Of a stretch of 64,000 nucleotides of DNA, positions 55,140 to 63,742 are shown piece after piece (position 1 is the first letter of the stretch; each line of letters begins with the position of its first letter). Both the position numbers and the translations under genes were made by a program. The notes beneath the pieces are model-generated. The model was not told the origin of the DNA. It searched no databases and was given only the letters and a program-made list of their open reading frames with translations. This DNA comes from Bosea sp. BIWAKO-01 (GTDB taxonomy: Bacteria > Pseudomonadota > Alphaproteobacteria > Rhizobiales > Beijerinckiaceae), in NCBI RefSeq assembly GCF_001748145.1, contig NZ_BCQA01000001.1:6598501-6662500 (forward strand), read 5' to 3'.

Positions 55140-56162
55140 ATGACCCTTCTCACCAGCCAGCCCACCCGCCGCACGCTGCTGCGCGGCGCCGCCGCCCTCG
55201 CCGCCGCGCCACTCGTCGGTGTCGCCGGGCACCATGCCTTTGCCCAGGCCGCGCCGCTGGCGCAGCGGCAGACGATCAAGCTCGCCTGGGGCCAGACGGC
55301 CGTCTGCCAGTCGCCGATCTCGGTCGCGCTGAAGCAGGGGCTGTTCGAGAAATACAATATCGCCGTCGAGCCGGTGAACTTCAGCGGGCCGACCGATGCG
55401 CTGCTCCAGGCGATCGCGACCGGCCATGCCGATGGCGGCATCGGCATGGCACTGCGCTGGCTGAAGCCCCTCGAACAGGGCTTTGACGTCGGCCTGAGCG
55501 TCGGCACCCATGGCGGCTGCATGCGGCTGCTCGTCGCCGAGAATGCCGGCATCGGCAGCCTGAAGGACCTGAAGGGCAAATCCGTCGCCGTCACCGACCC
55601 GGCGAGCCCGGTGCGCAATTTCTTCGCCATCCGGCTGGCCGAGATCGGCCTCGATCCGGAGAAGGATGTCAGCTGGGTGCAGTATCCGCAGGATCTGTTC
55701 GGCGAAGCGCTGAGGAAGGGCGAGGTCCAGGCGCTGGCCGGCGACGACCCGCATCTCTATCTCATCCGCGAGCGCGACAAGCTCGTCGAACTCGCCACCA
55801 ATCTCGAGGGCCAATACGCCAAGTCGACCTGCTGCGTGCTCGGTCTGCGCGGCGCCCTGATCCGCGACCAGCCGCAGGTCGCAGCCGCGGTTTCCCGCGC
55901 TATCGTCGAGGCCCAGGCCTGGACCGCGGCCAATCCCGACAAGACGGCCGAAATCTTCGCCCCCTTCGTCCCGGCGAAGGTGACGCCCGAGACGGTGGCG
56001 GCGATCCTGCGCAGCCATACCCATGACCACCACTCCACCGGAGCGGCGCTGCGCGACGATGTCGCCCTGTTCACCGAACAGCTCAAGCTCGTCAACGTGA
56101 TCCGCAAGAGCACCGACGCCAAGGCCTTCGCGAAGAAGATCGTGCCCAATGTCGCCGTTTGA
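55140..56162 (+). CDS. SsuA/NMT1-like periplasmic binding protein with Tat-type signal
   Basis: A 340-residue periplasmic protein. TRRTLLRGAAALAAAPLVGV is a twin-arginine-like signal. The core has KLAWGQTAVCQSPISVALKQ, GLFEKYNIAVEPVNFSGPTD, LKDLKGKSVAVTDPASPVRN and ALAGDDPHLYLIRER, typical of nitrate/sulfonate/taurine binding proteins. AAGGAG lies seven bases before ATG 55140. It overlaps the permease by 14 bases. Aliphatic sulfonate or another organosulfur compound is the favoured ligand from context. Confidence 0.88.
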   Translation: MTLLTSQPTRRTLLRGAAALAAAPLVGVAGHHAFAQAAPLAQRQTIKLAWGQTAVCQSPISVALKQGLFEKYNIAVEPVNFSGPTDALLQAIATGHADGGIGMALRWLKPLEQGFDVGLSVGTHGGCMRLLVAENAGIGSLKDLKGKSVAVTDPASPVRNFFAIRLAEIGLDPEKDVSWVQYPQDLFGEALRKGEVQALAGDDPHLYLIRERDKLVELATNLEGQYAKSTCCVLGLRGALIRDQPQVAAAVSRAIVEAQAWTAANPDKTAEIFAPFVPAKVTPETVAAILRSHTHDHHSTGAALRDDVALFTEQLKLVNVIRKSTDAKAFAKKIVPNVAV

Positions 56163-57168
56163 ACAGACAGGCTCCGCCGCAAGCTTCGAGCGGCCGCCCC
56201 TGCAGGTCGATGGCGCGGTGCTGGCGCGGGGCGCGCTTGCGACGGTCGCCTGGACCTCGGTCGCGGCCTCCGTCACCCTGCTCGCGAACAGGAAGGTCGG
56301 CTTCGCCGAACCGCTCTATGTCGACCAGACCAATCTCGGCCTGGCCGCATGGGCGGTCCTGCTCGCGGTTGCCACGACGATCGGCGCCGTCTGGCCGCCG
56401 CTCGGCGCGCGGCTCGGCCGGGCCGCGCCCTGGCTCGTCGTGCTCGCGCTCTTCGTCGGCGTCTGGGACCTGCTGACGGCCAAGCTCGGCCTGCTTCCGG
56501 TGCCCTTCTTCGCGCCGCCCTCCTCGCTGGTGGAGGTCTATGCCGAGGACTGGCCGCGGCTCGGCGAAAGCGTGCTGCACTCGCTGCGGCTGCTCGCGCT
56601 CGGCTTCCTGTTCGGCACGGTCTCCGGCTTCATCACCGGCGTCGCGATCGGCTGGTCGCGCGGGCTCGGCTACTGGGTCCACCCCGTGCTGCGATTTCTG
56701 GGGCCGATCCCGTCGACCGCGCTCCTTCCGATGTCCTTCTTCTTCTTTCCCTCGAGCTTCTCGGCGGCAATCTTCCTGATCGCGCTCGCGACCTGGTTCC
56801 CGGTCACGGTGCTGACCTGGTCCGGCGTCGCCAGCGTGGACAAGGCCTATTACGACGTCGCCCGCACGCTCGGCGCCCGCCGCTCGTTCCTGATCTTCAA
56901 GGTCGCGATCCCGGCCGCCCTGCCGCATGTCTTCGTCGGGCTGTTCATGGGGCTCGGCGCTTCCTTCTCGGTGCTCGTGGCGGCCGAGATGATGGGCGTC
57001 AAATCCGGCCTCGGCTACTACCTGCAATGGGCCCAGGGCTGGGCGGCCTATGCCAACATGTATGGCGCGCTGATCGTCATGGCGCTGATCTTCTCGAGCC
57101 TGATCACGTTGCTCTTTGCTGCGCGCGACCGGTTGCTCGGCTGGCAGAAGGACGTGGTGAAATGGTAG
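56149..57168 (+). CDS. SsuC-type ABC transporter permease with extended N-terminus
   Basis: A 339-residue permease, longer than the usual 260 or so: residues 1-100 add two or three extra helices (ALATVAWTSVAASVTLLANR, LGLAAWAVLLAVATTIGAVW). The canonical part has FAPPSSLVEVYAEDWPRLGE, ESVLHSLRLLALGFLFGTVS and the EAA-type loop DKAYYDVARTLGARRSF. It begins inside the binding-protein gene and its stop overlaps the ATPase start, so all three are coupled. Confidence 0.88.
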   Translation: MSPFEQTGSAASFERPPLQVDGAVLARGALATVAWTSVAASVTLLANRKVGFAEPLYVDQTNLGLAAWAVLLAVATTIGAVWPPLGARLGRAAPWLVVLALFVGVWDLLTAKLGLLPVPFFAPPSSLVEVYAEDWPRLGESVLHSLRLLALGFLFGTVSGFITGVAIGWSRGLGYWVHPVLRFLGPIPSTALLPMSFFFFPSSFSAAIFLIALATWFPVTVLTWSGVASVDKAYYDVARTLGARRSFLIFKVAIPAALPHVFVGLFMGLGASFSVLVAAEMMGVKSGLGYYLQWAQGWAAYANMYGALIVMALIFSSLITLLFAARDRLLGWQKDVVKW

Positions 57169-57968
57169 CCGTGCAATTCGCCTCCGCACCGGAGCGGGAC
57201 GTGCCGACTGCGCGCGGGGCTGATCTCGTCATCTCCGGTGTCTCGCATGCCTTCGATCTCGAGGGCCGGCCGCTGCCGGTGCTCGACGATATCGACCTCG
57301 ACGTCCGGGCCGGCGAATTCGTAGCCCTGCTCGGCCCGAGCGGGTGCGGGAAGTCGACGCTGCTGCGGCTCGTCGCCGGGTTGGAACAGCCCTCTCAAGG
57401 CCGGATCGCGGCCGCCGGAGAGCTGATCACCGCTCCCGACCCGTCCCGCGTCGTCGTCTTCCAGGACCCGACGCTCTATCCCTGGCGCACCGTCTGGAGG
57501 AATGTCGCGCTCGGGCTGGAGGCGCGCGGGCTGCTCGCCACACAAAAGGGCCGTGTCGACGACGCGCTGTGGACGGTCGGTCTCGCCGGCTTCGAGCGGG
57601 CCTTTCCGCGCCAGCTGTCCGGCGGCATGGCGCAGCGCGCTGCACTGGCGCGCGCACTCGTCAATGATCCGAGCGTGCTGATCCTCGACGAACCGCTCGG
57701 GAAGCTCGACTCGCTGACGCGGATCGCGATGCAGACCGAGATCGCCGAACTCTGGCGCCAGCGCGGCTTCACCACGCTGCTCGTCACCCATGATGTCGAA
57801 GAGGCGCTGTTCCTGGCGCAGCGCGTCATCGTGCTGAGCGAGCGCCCGGCCCGGATCAAGGCCGAGATCGTCAACGACCTGCCCTACCCGCGCCATCGCG
57901 GCGACCCGCGGCTGGCGGAACTGCGCGGGCAGGCCCTCGCCCATCTCGGGCTCGACGCCAGCTGGTGA
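57162..57968 (+). CDS. SsuB-type ABC transporter ATP-binding protein
   Basis: A 268-residue ATPase: Walker A GPSGCGKST, Q-loop VFQDPTLYPWRT, signature LSGGMAQRAALARAL, Walker B VLILDEPLGKLD and switch histidine VTHDVEEALFLAQR. It energises the SsuAC pair. ATG 57162 overlaps the permease stop by seven bases. Regulation is not visible within the gene. Confidence 0.9.
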   Translation: MVAVQFASAPERDVPTARGADLVISGVSHAFDLEGRPLPVLDDIDLDVRAGEFVALLGPSGCGKSTLLRLVAGLEQPSQGRIAAAGELITAPDPSRVVVFQDPTLYPWRTVWRNVALGLEARGLLATQKGRVDDALWTVGLAGFERAFPRQLSGGMAQRAALARALVNDPSVLILDEPLGKLDSLTRIAMQTEIAELWRQRGFTTLLVTHDVEEALFLAQRVIVLSERPARIKAEIVNDLPYPRHRGDPRLAELRGQALAHLGLDASW

Positions 57969-58010
57969 TCGCCAGGCGAAAGCCCATCTCTCCATCACAG
58001 GACCATCTTC

Positions 58011-58379
58011 ATGTCTCGCGTCACCGGGCTCGCGCTCGCCCTCTCTCTTGCCGTCTCCACCTTTGCCGCCTCACACGCCTTCGCCCATGCCCATCTCAGG
58101 ACCGCTTCGCCGGCGGAGGGCGCGACAGTCGCCGCCCCGGCCGAGATCGTGCTCGGCTTCACCGAGGCTCTCGAGGTCAGGCTCAGCAGCATCACCGTTC
58201 GTGATGCGCAGGGCCAGGCGGTGCAGGCGGCCCCGGCGGAAGCCGTGCCCGGCGACGGCAAGGCGCTGAAGATCCGCCTGAAGGCGGCGGCGCCCGGCCC
58301 CTACACGGTCGAATGGGCGGCGACCTCGGTCGATACGCATCGCGTCACCGGGCAGTACCGCTTCATCGTCAGGCCCTGA
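58011..58379 (+). CDS. copC: CopC-type copper-binding periplasmic protein
   Basis: A 122-residue protein: signal peptide GLALALSLAVSTFAASHAFA, then mature HAHLRTASPAEGATV, whose N-terminal His is a Cu(II) ligand, a central D-H motif in the cupredoxin-like fold and VDTHRVTGQYRFIV at the end. It binds and passes copper in the periplasm to CopD. The CopD fusion starts one base after the stop. Together with CusAB at 18-23 kb the window carries a second copper system. Confidence 0.9.
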   Translation: MSRVTGLALALSLAVSTFAASHAFAHAHLRTASPAEGATVAAPAEIVLGFTEALEVRLSSITVRDAQGQAVQAAPAEAVPGDGKALKIRLKAAAPGPYTVEWAATSVDTHRVTGQYRFIVRP

Positions 58380-58380
58380 T

Positions 58381-60156
58381 GTGAACGGGTTCATCGAGGC
58401 GGCGCTGCCGGCGATCCGCTGGCTCCATCTGGCCGCCTTGCTGTCCAGCCTCGGCACCGAAGCCTTTCGACTGCTGGCATGGGGACGACTGGGCGCCGCG
58501 CCGGAGGCTGCCTCGTTGCTGCGGAGGTTGACCTGGTTCAGCCGGGCCGGCGTCGCAATCTCCCTTGTCAGCGGCGTCGCCTGGCTCTGGTTCCAGGGCG
58601 GCGCCATGCTGGGAAACGCCGTCGCAAGCCGGGAGGCGGCGCTTGCCGTCCTCCAGACCCGCTTCGGCGAGACCTTGCTGCTGCGCCTCGCCTTGCTGGT
58701 CATCGCGCTGTGGCTGCTGCAGAGCGAGAAAAGCGGGCGATCGATCGCCCTGCCGCTTCTCGCCGCTGCTGCCTTCCTGCAAGGCGGGCTCGGCCATGGC
58801 GCGGCGACCGAGGGCTGGGTCACGATCGCCCTTGGCCTGCATGTCGTGGCAGCCGGGCTCTGGCTCGGCGCGCTGCTGCCGCTGCTCGCGACCTGCACTC
58901 TCCTGCCCGCGCAGGCCGCCGCAATCGCACGCCGTTTCACGCCGCTCGGCCTCGCCTGCGTGCTGACGCTTGCCCTCACCTCGCTGATGCAGGTTCAGGC
59001 GCTTCTCGGCACGCTGGCGGCGACGCTCGGCACGAGTTACGGCCGGCTCATCCTGCTCAAGCTCGTGCTTTTCGCGGGCCTGCTGGCGATCGCAAGCGCC
59101 AGCCGCTTCCGCTTCGTGCCGCAAGCGGAAGCCGGCGGTTCGACACGCGGCCTGCGGCGCGCCCTCGCCCTTGAGACCGGCCTCGGACTGGCCATGGTCG
59201 CGGCTGCCGCAGCACTCGCAAGCCAGCCGCCGGGCATCCACGAACAGCCGGATTGGCCCCTCCCGCTGCGACCTGTTCCGGGGCTCTGGGACGATGCCTA
59301 TCTGCGCGACGGGCTCCTGCGCCTGCTCGGCCCTGTCGCCATCGCGGTCGCGCTCTTCGCGCTGGCTTTCCTGCTGCGCAAACTGCGCTGGCCGGCCCTC
59401 GCGGCCGGAGCCGTCGCGCTGTTCTATGTCCAGGTGCCGCCATGGCGGCCCTATGTCGTCGCCGCGGTGCCGACTAGCTTCCAGCTCTCGCCGACCGGGC
59501 ATTCCGCGCGCGCGATCGCAACGGGCCGGGCGCTGTTCCAGCGCGACTGCGCGAGCTGCCATGGCAGCGACGCGCGCGGCCGCGGTCCGGTCGCGGTCGC
59601 GCAAGCTGTCTGGCCGCCGGATCTCTCGGCGCCGCTGATCGCAGGCCGGCCGGGCGGAGAGCTGTTCTGGTCGATCCGGCATGGCGCCGAGCCGATGCCG
59701 GCGGCAACCGGGCTCGAGGATGCCGAGATCTGGGCCCTGATCGATTTCATCCGGCTGCGCGCCGGCGCCCGCATCTATGCCCCCTCCGAGATGCGCTTTG
59801 CCGGGGCCGCCCGCATGCCGGGCTTCGTCGCCCGCTGCCGCGACGACGCTATCCTGGCGCCGGGTAATGGCCGGGTCCTGCGCCTGTGGATCGAGCCCGG
59901 CCCGCTGGGCGCGACGGCGCAGGTCCAGGCCGACGGCGCGGTCGCCCGCTGCCCGGTCGAGGACCCCGAGCCGCTGGCCGCTGCGCTCGCGGAACTGACC
60001 GGCGGCAAGGCGCCGCCCGCGCAGGTTCTGATCGACGCCAATGGCTGGCTGCGCCGCGCCTTCAAGACCGAAAGCAGCGCCTCACCCGACATCGTCGCGA
60101 CCGAATTGACGCTCATTCGGGAGCAGCCCTTTGACGCCACCTCCTTGCACCACTGA
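58381..60156 (+). CDS. CopD copper importer fused to a cytochrome c domain
   Basis: A 591-residue protein with GTG start. Residues 1-260 are CopD-type membrane helices (RWLHLAALLSSLGTEAFRLL, HVVAAGLWLGALLPLLATC); about 300-370 adds two or three more helices. Residues 375-465 form a periplasmic cytochrome c domain with CASCH (390-394) and likely Met ligand in EPMPA (M439). Residues 470-591 are a further soluble domain with ILIDANG-like VLIDANGWLRRAFK, perhaps thioredoxin-like. The fusion of CopD with a heme domain suggests coupling of copper movement to electron transfer. Activity is inferred. Confidence 0.85.
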   Translation: MNGFIEAALPAIRWLHLAALLSSLGTEAFRLLAWGRLGAAPEAASLLRRLTWFSRAGVAISLVSGVAWLWFQGGAMLGNAVASREAALAVLQTRFGETLLLRLALLVIALWLLQSEKSGRSIALPLLAAAAFLQGGLGHGAATEGWVTIALGLHVVAAGLWLGALLPLLATCTLLPAQAAAIARRFTPLGLACVLTLALTSLMQVQALLGTLAATLGTSYGRLILLKLVLFAGLLAIASASRFRFVPQAEAGGSTRGLRRALALETGLGLAMVAAAAALASQPPGIHEQPDWPLPLRPVPGLWDDAYLRDGLLRLLGPVAIAVALFALAFLLRKLRWPALAAGAVALFYVQVPPWRPYVVAAVPTSFQLSPTGHSARAIATGRALFQRDCASCHGSDARGRGPVAVAQAVWPPDLSAPLIAGRPGGELFWSIRHGAEPMPAATGLEDAEIWALIDFIRLRAGARIYAPSEMRFAGAARMPGFVARCRDDAILAPGNGRVLRLWIEPGPLGATAQVQADGAVARCPVEDPEPLAAALAELTGGKAPPAQVLIDANGWLRRAFKTESSASPDIVATELTLIREQPFDATSLHH

Positions 60157-60313
60157 TCTGCGGTCGCGAATCTGGTGTCCGCCTGCCGCGGCGATGACTG
60201 GGTCGGGATCGAGTGCGCGACCCGGCCGCCGGCGCTGGCTATGCCGATCCAACCAGGTCACCGGCCTGTGGCGTTTGACGGTCCTCAGTCCGGCGAAGTC
60301 ATGTGTGCGCTCA

Positions 60314-60967
60314 TCAGCGTCCGGCGACGCCAGGCGGTGTACCGTGGCTCACGACCAGTTGCGCCGCGATTGCGAGCATGACCGTACCCAGCACACCGTC
60401 CTGGATTCTTGCGAACCAGGCATTCCGTGAGAGCCAGCCGCGGAGCTGCGCCGCCCCTCCCGCAATGCCAATTCCGACCAGAAGCCCGAGCGTCTTCGAA
60501 ATGATCGCGAGGATCAGCAGCTGGCGCCATATCGGCCCGGCCGCGGGATCGGCGAATTGCGGCAGAAAGGCCGTGAGGAAGAGGAAGACCTTGGGATTGA
60601 GCAGATTGGTGAAAAAGCCCTGCCAGAACACCGTTCGGTCAGCGGCCGCCAGCGCCGGAACTGCAGCTGCTGCCGGGGCAAGACAGCGCCTGAGCGCGCG
60701 GAAGGCGAGATAAGCGACATAGAGGGCGCCGGCCAATTTCACCGCCATGAACAGGCTTGGCGACTGCTGGAAAACCGCAGCCAGGCCGATCACCACGAGC
60801 GGTATTTGCACGAATCCCGCGGCCCAGGTTCCGACCACGCTCAACAGCGCCAGGCGGAAACCCTGGGTGATGCCACGGGTCAAGGTCAGGGCCATATCCG
60901 GGCCAGGCGTCAGGATCAGGGCCAGACAAGCAAAGACGAACAGGATCAGTGTCGGCGCTTCGGGCAC
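60314..60967 (-). CDS. LysE/RhtB family amino-acid exporter
   Basis: A 217-residue inner-membrane protein with six helices: FVFACLALILTPGPDMALTL is the LysE signature, then QGFRLALLSVVGTWAAGFVQ and NLLNPKVFLFLTAFLPQFAD. It exports amino acids or related compounds. Nine bases separate it from the M20 amidohydrolase upstream on the same strand, so both are probably one operon. The amidohydrolase could release the amino acid that the exporter removes. Confidence 0.88.
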   Translation of the reverse strand: MPEAPTLILFVFACLALILTPGPDMALTLTRGITQGFRLALLSVVGTWAAGFVQIPLVVIGLAAVFQQSPSLFMAVKLAGALYVAYLAFRALRRCLAPAAAAVPALAAADRTVFWQGFFTNLLNPKVFLFLTAFLPQFADPAAGPIWRQLLILAIISKTLGLLVGIGIAGGAAQLRGWLSRNAWFARIQDGVLGTVMLAIAAQLVVSHGTPPGVAGR

Positions 60968-60976
60968 GCGTGTCTC

Positions 60977-62212
60977 CTAGTTTGCGGCGAGCTGCGCGAC
61001 GACGTCGAGCAGGATGTTCGCCCCGGCAACCAGATCCGTTCCGGACGTATGTTCGCGCGGATTATGGCTGATGCCATCGACGCTCGGCACGAAGATCATC
61101 GCCGCGGGCGCGATCCGGGCGATCATCTGGGCATCGTGGCCGGCCCCCGAGGTCATGCGCTTCGCGGCCAGCCCGCGACCGCGCGCGGCTTTCTCTATGA
61201 GCTCCACGATGCCGCGATCGAATGTCACCGGCTGGAACCGCGCCAGCCGCTCGACGGAGATCGTCACATCCTCGGCGCCCGCCAGTTCCTTGAGATGGTC
61301 GGCCAGCGCGTCCTCCTCTTCGAGAAGGCGCTGCTCATCGGGATCGCGCAAGTCCACGGTGAAGGTCGCGCGCGAGGGGATGACGTTGATGGCGTTCGGC
61401 TCGAAGCTGATGCAGCCCACCGTCGCGACCGTCGGTGTGTTCGAAGTCCTGGCCCGGTCGCGTAGAAAGGCGATGACGCGGGCCGCGGCATAGCCGGCAT
61501 CGCGACGCATCGACATCGGCGTCGTGCCTGCATGGTTGGCATGTCCGTCAATGGTTACGCGCTGCCAGGAGATGCCCTGGAGGTTCTCGACCGCGCCGAT
61601 CGGAACGCTTTCGCGATCGAGCACCGGCCCCTGCTCGATATGCAGCTCGATATAGGCGTGCGGCTTGAGGAAGCCCGGCTCCTCCTGGCCGGCATACCCG
61701 ATGCGCGCAAGCTCCGCCCCGAGGATTGTTCCGTCCGTGCCGACCGTCGCCAAGGCTTCGTCGGCGCCGAGCCCACCGGCATGGACGAGCGAGCCCATCA
61801 TGTCCGGTGCGTAGCGCACCCCTTCCTCGTTGGTGAAGGCAGCGACCGCGATGGGACGGGCAGGCGCATAGCGGGCCTCCTTGAGCGTCTCGATCACCTC
61901 CAGCGCGGCCAGCACGCCGTAACAGCCGTCATAGATGCCGGCATCGATGACCGTGTCGATATGGGAGCCGAGCAGCAGCGGCCGCTCGCCGGCGTTTTCG
62001 GGCAGCTTCCAGATGCCGAACACATTGCCGATCCGGTCGATGGCGACCTCAAGCCCTGCACCTTGCAGCCATGAGACGAACGCGTCGCGGCCGGCTTTGT
62101 CGGCATCCGACCCGGCAAGCCGTGTCAGCCTGCCATCTGCGAGGCGGCCGATTTCGCCGAGCGCCCGCAGGCGGTCGAGCAGGCGCTGCGAGTTGATCGA
62201 AGCCTTGCTCAT
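60977..62212 (-). CDS. M20 family Zn-dependent amidohydrolase (N-carbamoyl-L-amino acid hydrolase/allantoate amidohydrolase type)
   Basis: A 411-residue cytosolic metalloenzyme. Metal motifs: LGSHIDTVIDAGIYDGCYGV, AFTNEEGVRYAPDMMGSLVH, HIEQGPVLDRESVPIG and TSGAGHDAQMIARIAPAAM. The length and sequence fit the HyuC/AllC group (M20 peptidase fold with dimerisation domain). It hydrolyses N-carbamoyl amino acids or allantoate to amino acid or ureidoglycine, ammonia and CO2. Substrate cannot be told apart here. ATG 62212 overlaps a possible small gene. Confidence 0.88.
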   Translation of the reverse strand: MSKASINSQRLLDRLRALGEIGRLADGRLTRLAGSDADKAGRDAFVSWLQGAGLEVAIDRIGNVFGIWKLPENAGERPLLLGSHIDTVIDAGIYDGCYGVLAALEVIETLKEARYAPARPIAVAAFTNEEGVRYAPDMMGSLVHAGGLGADEALATVGTDGTILGAELARIGYAGQEEPGFLKPHAYIELHIEQGPVLDRESVPIGAVENLQGISWQRVTIDGHANHAGTTPMSMRRDAGYAAARVIAFLRDRARTSNTPTVATVGCISFEPNAINVIPSRATFTVDLRDPDEQRLLEEEDALADHLKELAGAEDVTISVERLARFQPVTFDRGIVELIEKAARGRGLAAKRMTSGAGHDAQMIARIAPAAMIFVPSVDGISHNPREHTSGTDLVAGANILLDVVAQLAAN

Positions 62213-62361
62213 GGCAGGGTCTCGACGCGGTGGCCGTCAGCCGCAGCGCGGGCGGCTTGCGAGCGCGGACACGCGCGTCCGGCGTCGGCCGGCACCCGCG
62301 TTTCGGCACCGGCGGAATCAGGCGGCTGACGATATCTGGCGAGATGGTCGAGCAGGAGCAT
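62209..62361 (-). CDS. Possible 50-residue small gene coupled to the amidohydrolase
   Basis: A frame starting ATG 62361 (MLLLDHLARYRQPPDSAG) with AAGAGG about six bases upstream and ending in a TGA that overlaps the amidohydrolase ATG as ATGA. It has no recognisable domain and is Arg/Ala-rich towards the end. The overlap is what a translational coupling leader would show, but a chance frame is equally possible. Confidence 0.3.
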   Translation of the reverse strand: MLLLDHLARYRQPPDSAGAETRVPADAGRACPRSQAARAAADGHRVETLP

Positions 62362-62916
62362 ACGGGCCTCTTGGGATCACCTGCCGAAACGATATTGCAT
62401 GGCGATCGAAAAAAGCGCTCCAATTGACCGCCCCAATTGTACGTTTGTTTCATCGAGGCTTAAGTGGTCGACGCGGCCGTTGCCCTCGCCCCTTCGATCG
62501 CGCCGATCTCGCTGTCCCTGGAAGGACGACACCACGCCTCTATCCTGGGCCGGTGCGTCGTCTCGAAGGACACGGACCCCGCATTCGGAGCAGAGCCGCC
62601 GCCAGCCCAAAAATGCGCCGCGGAACGTGGTTCGGCACGCAAACTCTGGTATTATTGTTTGGGAGGCAATTGCTCATGCGTCGGCTGCGACATGAGCTTG
62701 GAGACGCGCTCCAGGCATCGGCGATCGGAGATGCAGTCTCGTCCCAGGCTCCGTCGAAGCCAATCGGGTTGGCGTGCGACCGCGCGCTTGATCTTGGTCG
62801 GGGGACAGGCGCCCGGCGAAACCACACACGCCTCAAACGCAAGCAGGTGGTCTCCTGATCTGCAGCGGCGCGGAGCGTCAGCTTGTTCCGCCGCTCACAC
62901 CATGGAGGAACCAACG
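62362..62916. other. 555-base gap without convincing gene
   Basis: Two CAATTG sites (62421-62426 and 62434-62439) lie next to an AT-rich patch that probably contains the promoter of the amidohydrolase operon. Frames crossing the rest have no domain character. A good GGAGGA lies just before the secreted protein at 62917. Confidence 0.4.
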
Positions 62917-63438
62917 ATGACACCTGTCAAAACAGTGTTTCTCTCCGGGTTACTCTTGTCCTTGGCCCCCGGGGTCGTCCTCGGACAGCCGATCGAAAAG
63001 AAGGGGACCACGCCCTACGTGACGCACTTCATCTTTCGACCTTTGATGAACATCGACATTGCCGGCCTCGGCACGGCCACCTCGCTGGAGGCAGTCGGCA
63101 CCACCCAAAACATGAAGGGTGAAAAGATGTTCGACAAGATGTCGGCACAGTGCACAGCGCTGAGCATCGCGTCGGGCGACAAGAAATACATCGACGGTGC
63201 CTGCGTGCTGGCCGACGCCGATGGCGACAAGATTTTCTCCACCTTTGATACGCGGGACCTCGACAAATCGCAGCCGGAGATGGGTTGTGGCACCCATGTC
63301 ATCACCGGCGGCTCCGGCAAGTACAAGGGCATCACCGGGCGTGAGCCCTTTGCTTGCCTGGCGATGCCTGTCCTGGCCGGCCCCGGCGGATACACCGCGA
63401 TGGACATCCCGCATAATACGGTGTGGGAGATCAAATGA
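62917..63438 (+). CDS. Exported protein of unknown function
   Basis: A 173-residue protein with signal peptide (VFLSGLLLSLAPGVVLGQPI). The mature part shows FIFRPLMNIDIAGLGTATSL, two repeats of aspartate-rich turn-like elements (DADGDKIFSTFDTRDLDKSQ) and GGSGKYKGITGREPFACL, the last reminiscent of the GxGxYxGITG turn in allene-oxide-cyclase-like barrels. Three cysteines in the mature part could form disulfides. ATG 62917 has GGAGG eight bases upstream. No pathway can be named from neighbours. Confidence 0.75.
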   Translation: MTPVKTVFLSGLLLSLAPGVVLGQPIEKKGTTPYVTHFIFRPLMNIDIAGLGTATSLEAVGTTQNMKGEKMFDKMSAQCTALSIASGDKKYIDGACVLADADGDKIFSTFDTRDLDKSQPEMGCGTHVITGGSGKYKGITGREPFACLAMPVLAGPGGYTAMDIPHNTVWEIK

Positions 63439-63500
63439 CGGGAACATATCCGATCGCAAGTCTGGCGGCCGAGAACCGGCTCCAACCACTCTGATTGAGA

Positions 63501-63528
63501 GCCCGGCCCGACCGCCGGGCTTCTTTCT
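63501..63528 (+). terminator. Rho-independent terminator after the exported protein
   Basis: GCCCGGC (63501-63507) pairs with GCCGGGC (63514-63520) over seven bases with a six-base loop, followed by TTCTTTCT. It lies 63 bases after the stop. Confidence 0.75.
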
Positions 63529-63688
63529 GCCCGGTGAAGACGTCGCTGCTGCGCGGCGGGAAGCCAGCGGCGAGAAGCACGGAGATGGTTCGATCATGCT
63601 GGTCGAGATCGCCGCGATGGGTGGGTCGATCTGGTCGCAGCGCCGTGAACATCGCCCCGCTCGCCATCGCGTTGTCGCCACCGGAACC

Positions 63689-63717
63689 TTGACTCTCCAG
63701 TCCCACAATGTTCCTAT
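63689..63717 (+). promoter_or_regulatory. Candidate promoter for the small gene at 63743
   Basis: TTGACT (63689-63694), 17 bases, TCCTAT (63712-63717), 25 bases before the ATG. The -35 box is good, the -10 box weak. Confidence 0.35.
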
Positions 63718-63742
63718 TTTGTTCTTGTTACAGGAATGAAAT

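Noticed and set aside
62464..62916. An N-terminal extension of the exported protein at 62917
   Set aside because: The extension has Arg/Ser-rich low-complexity sequence, while a strong ribosome site and a signal peptide begin at 62917.
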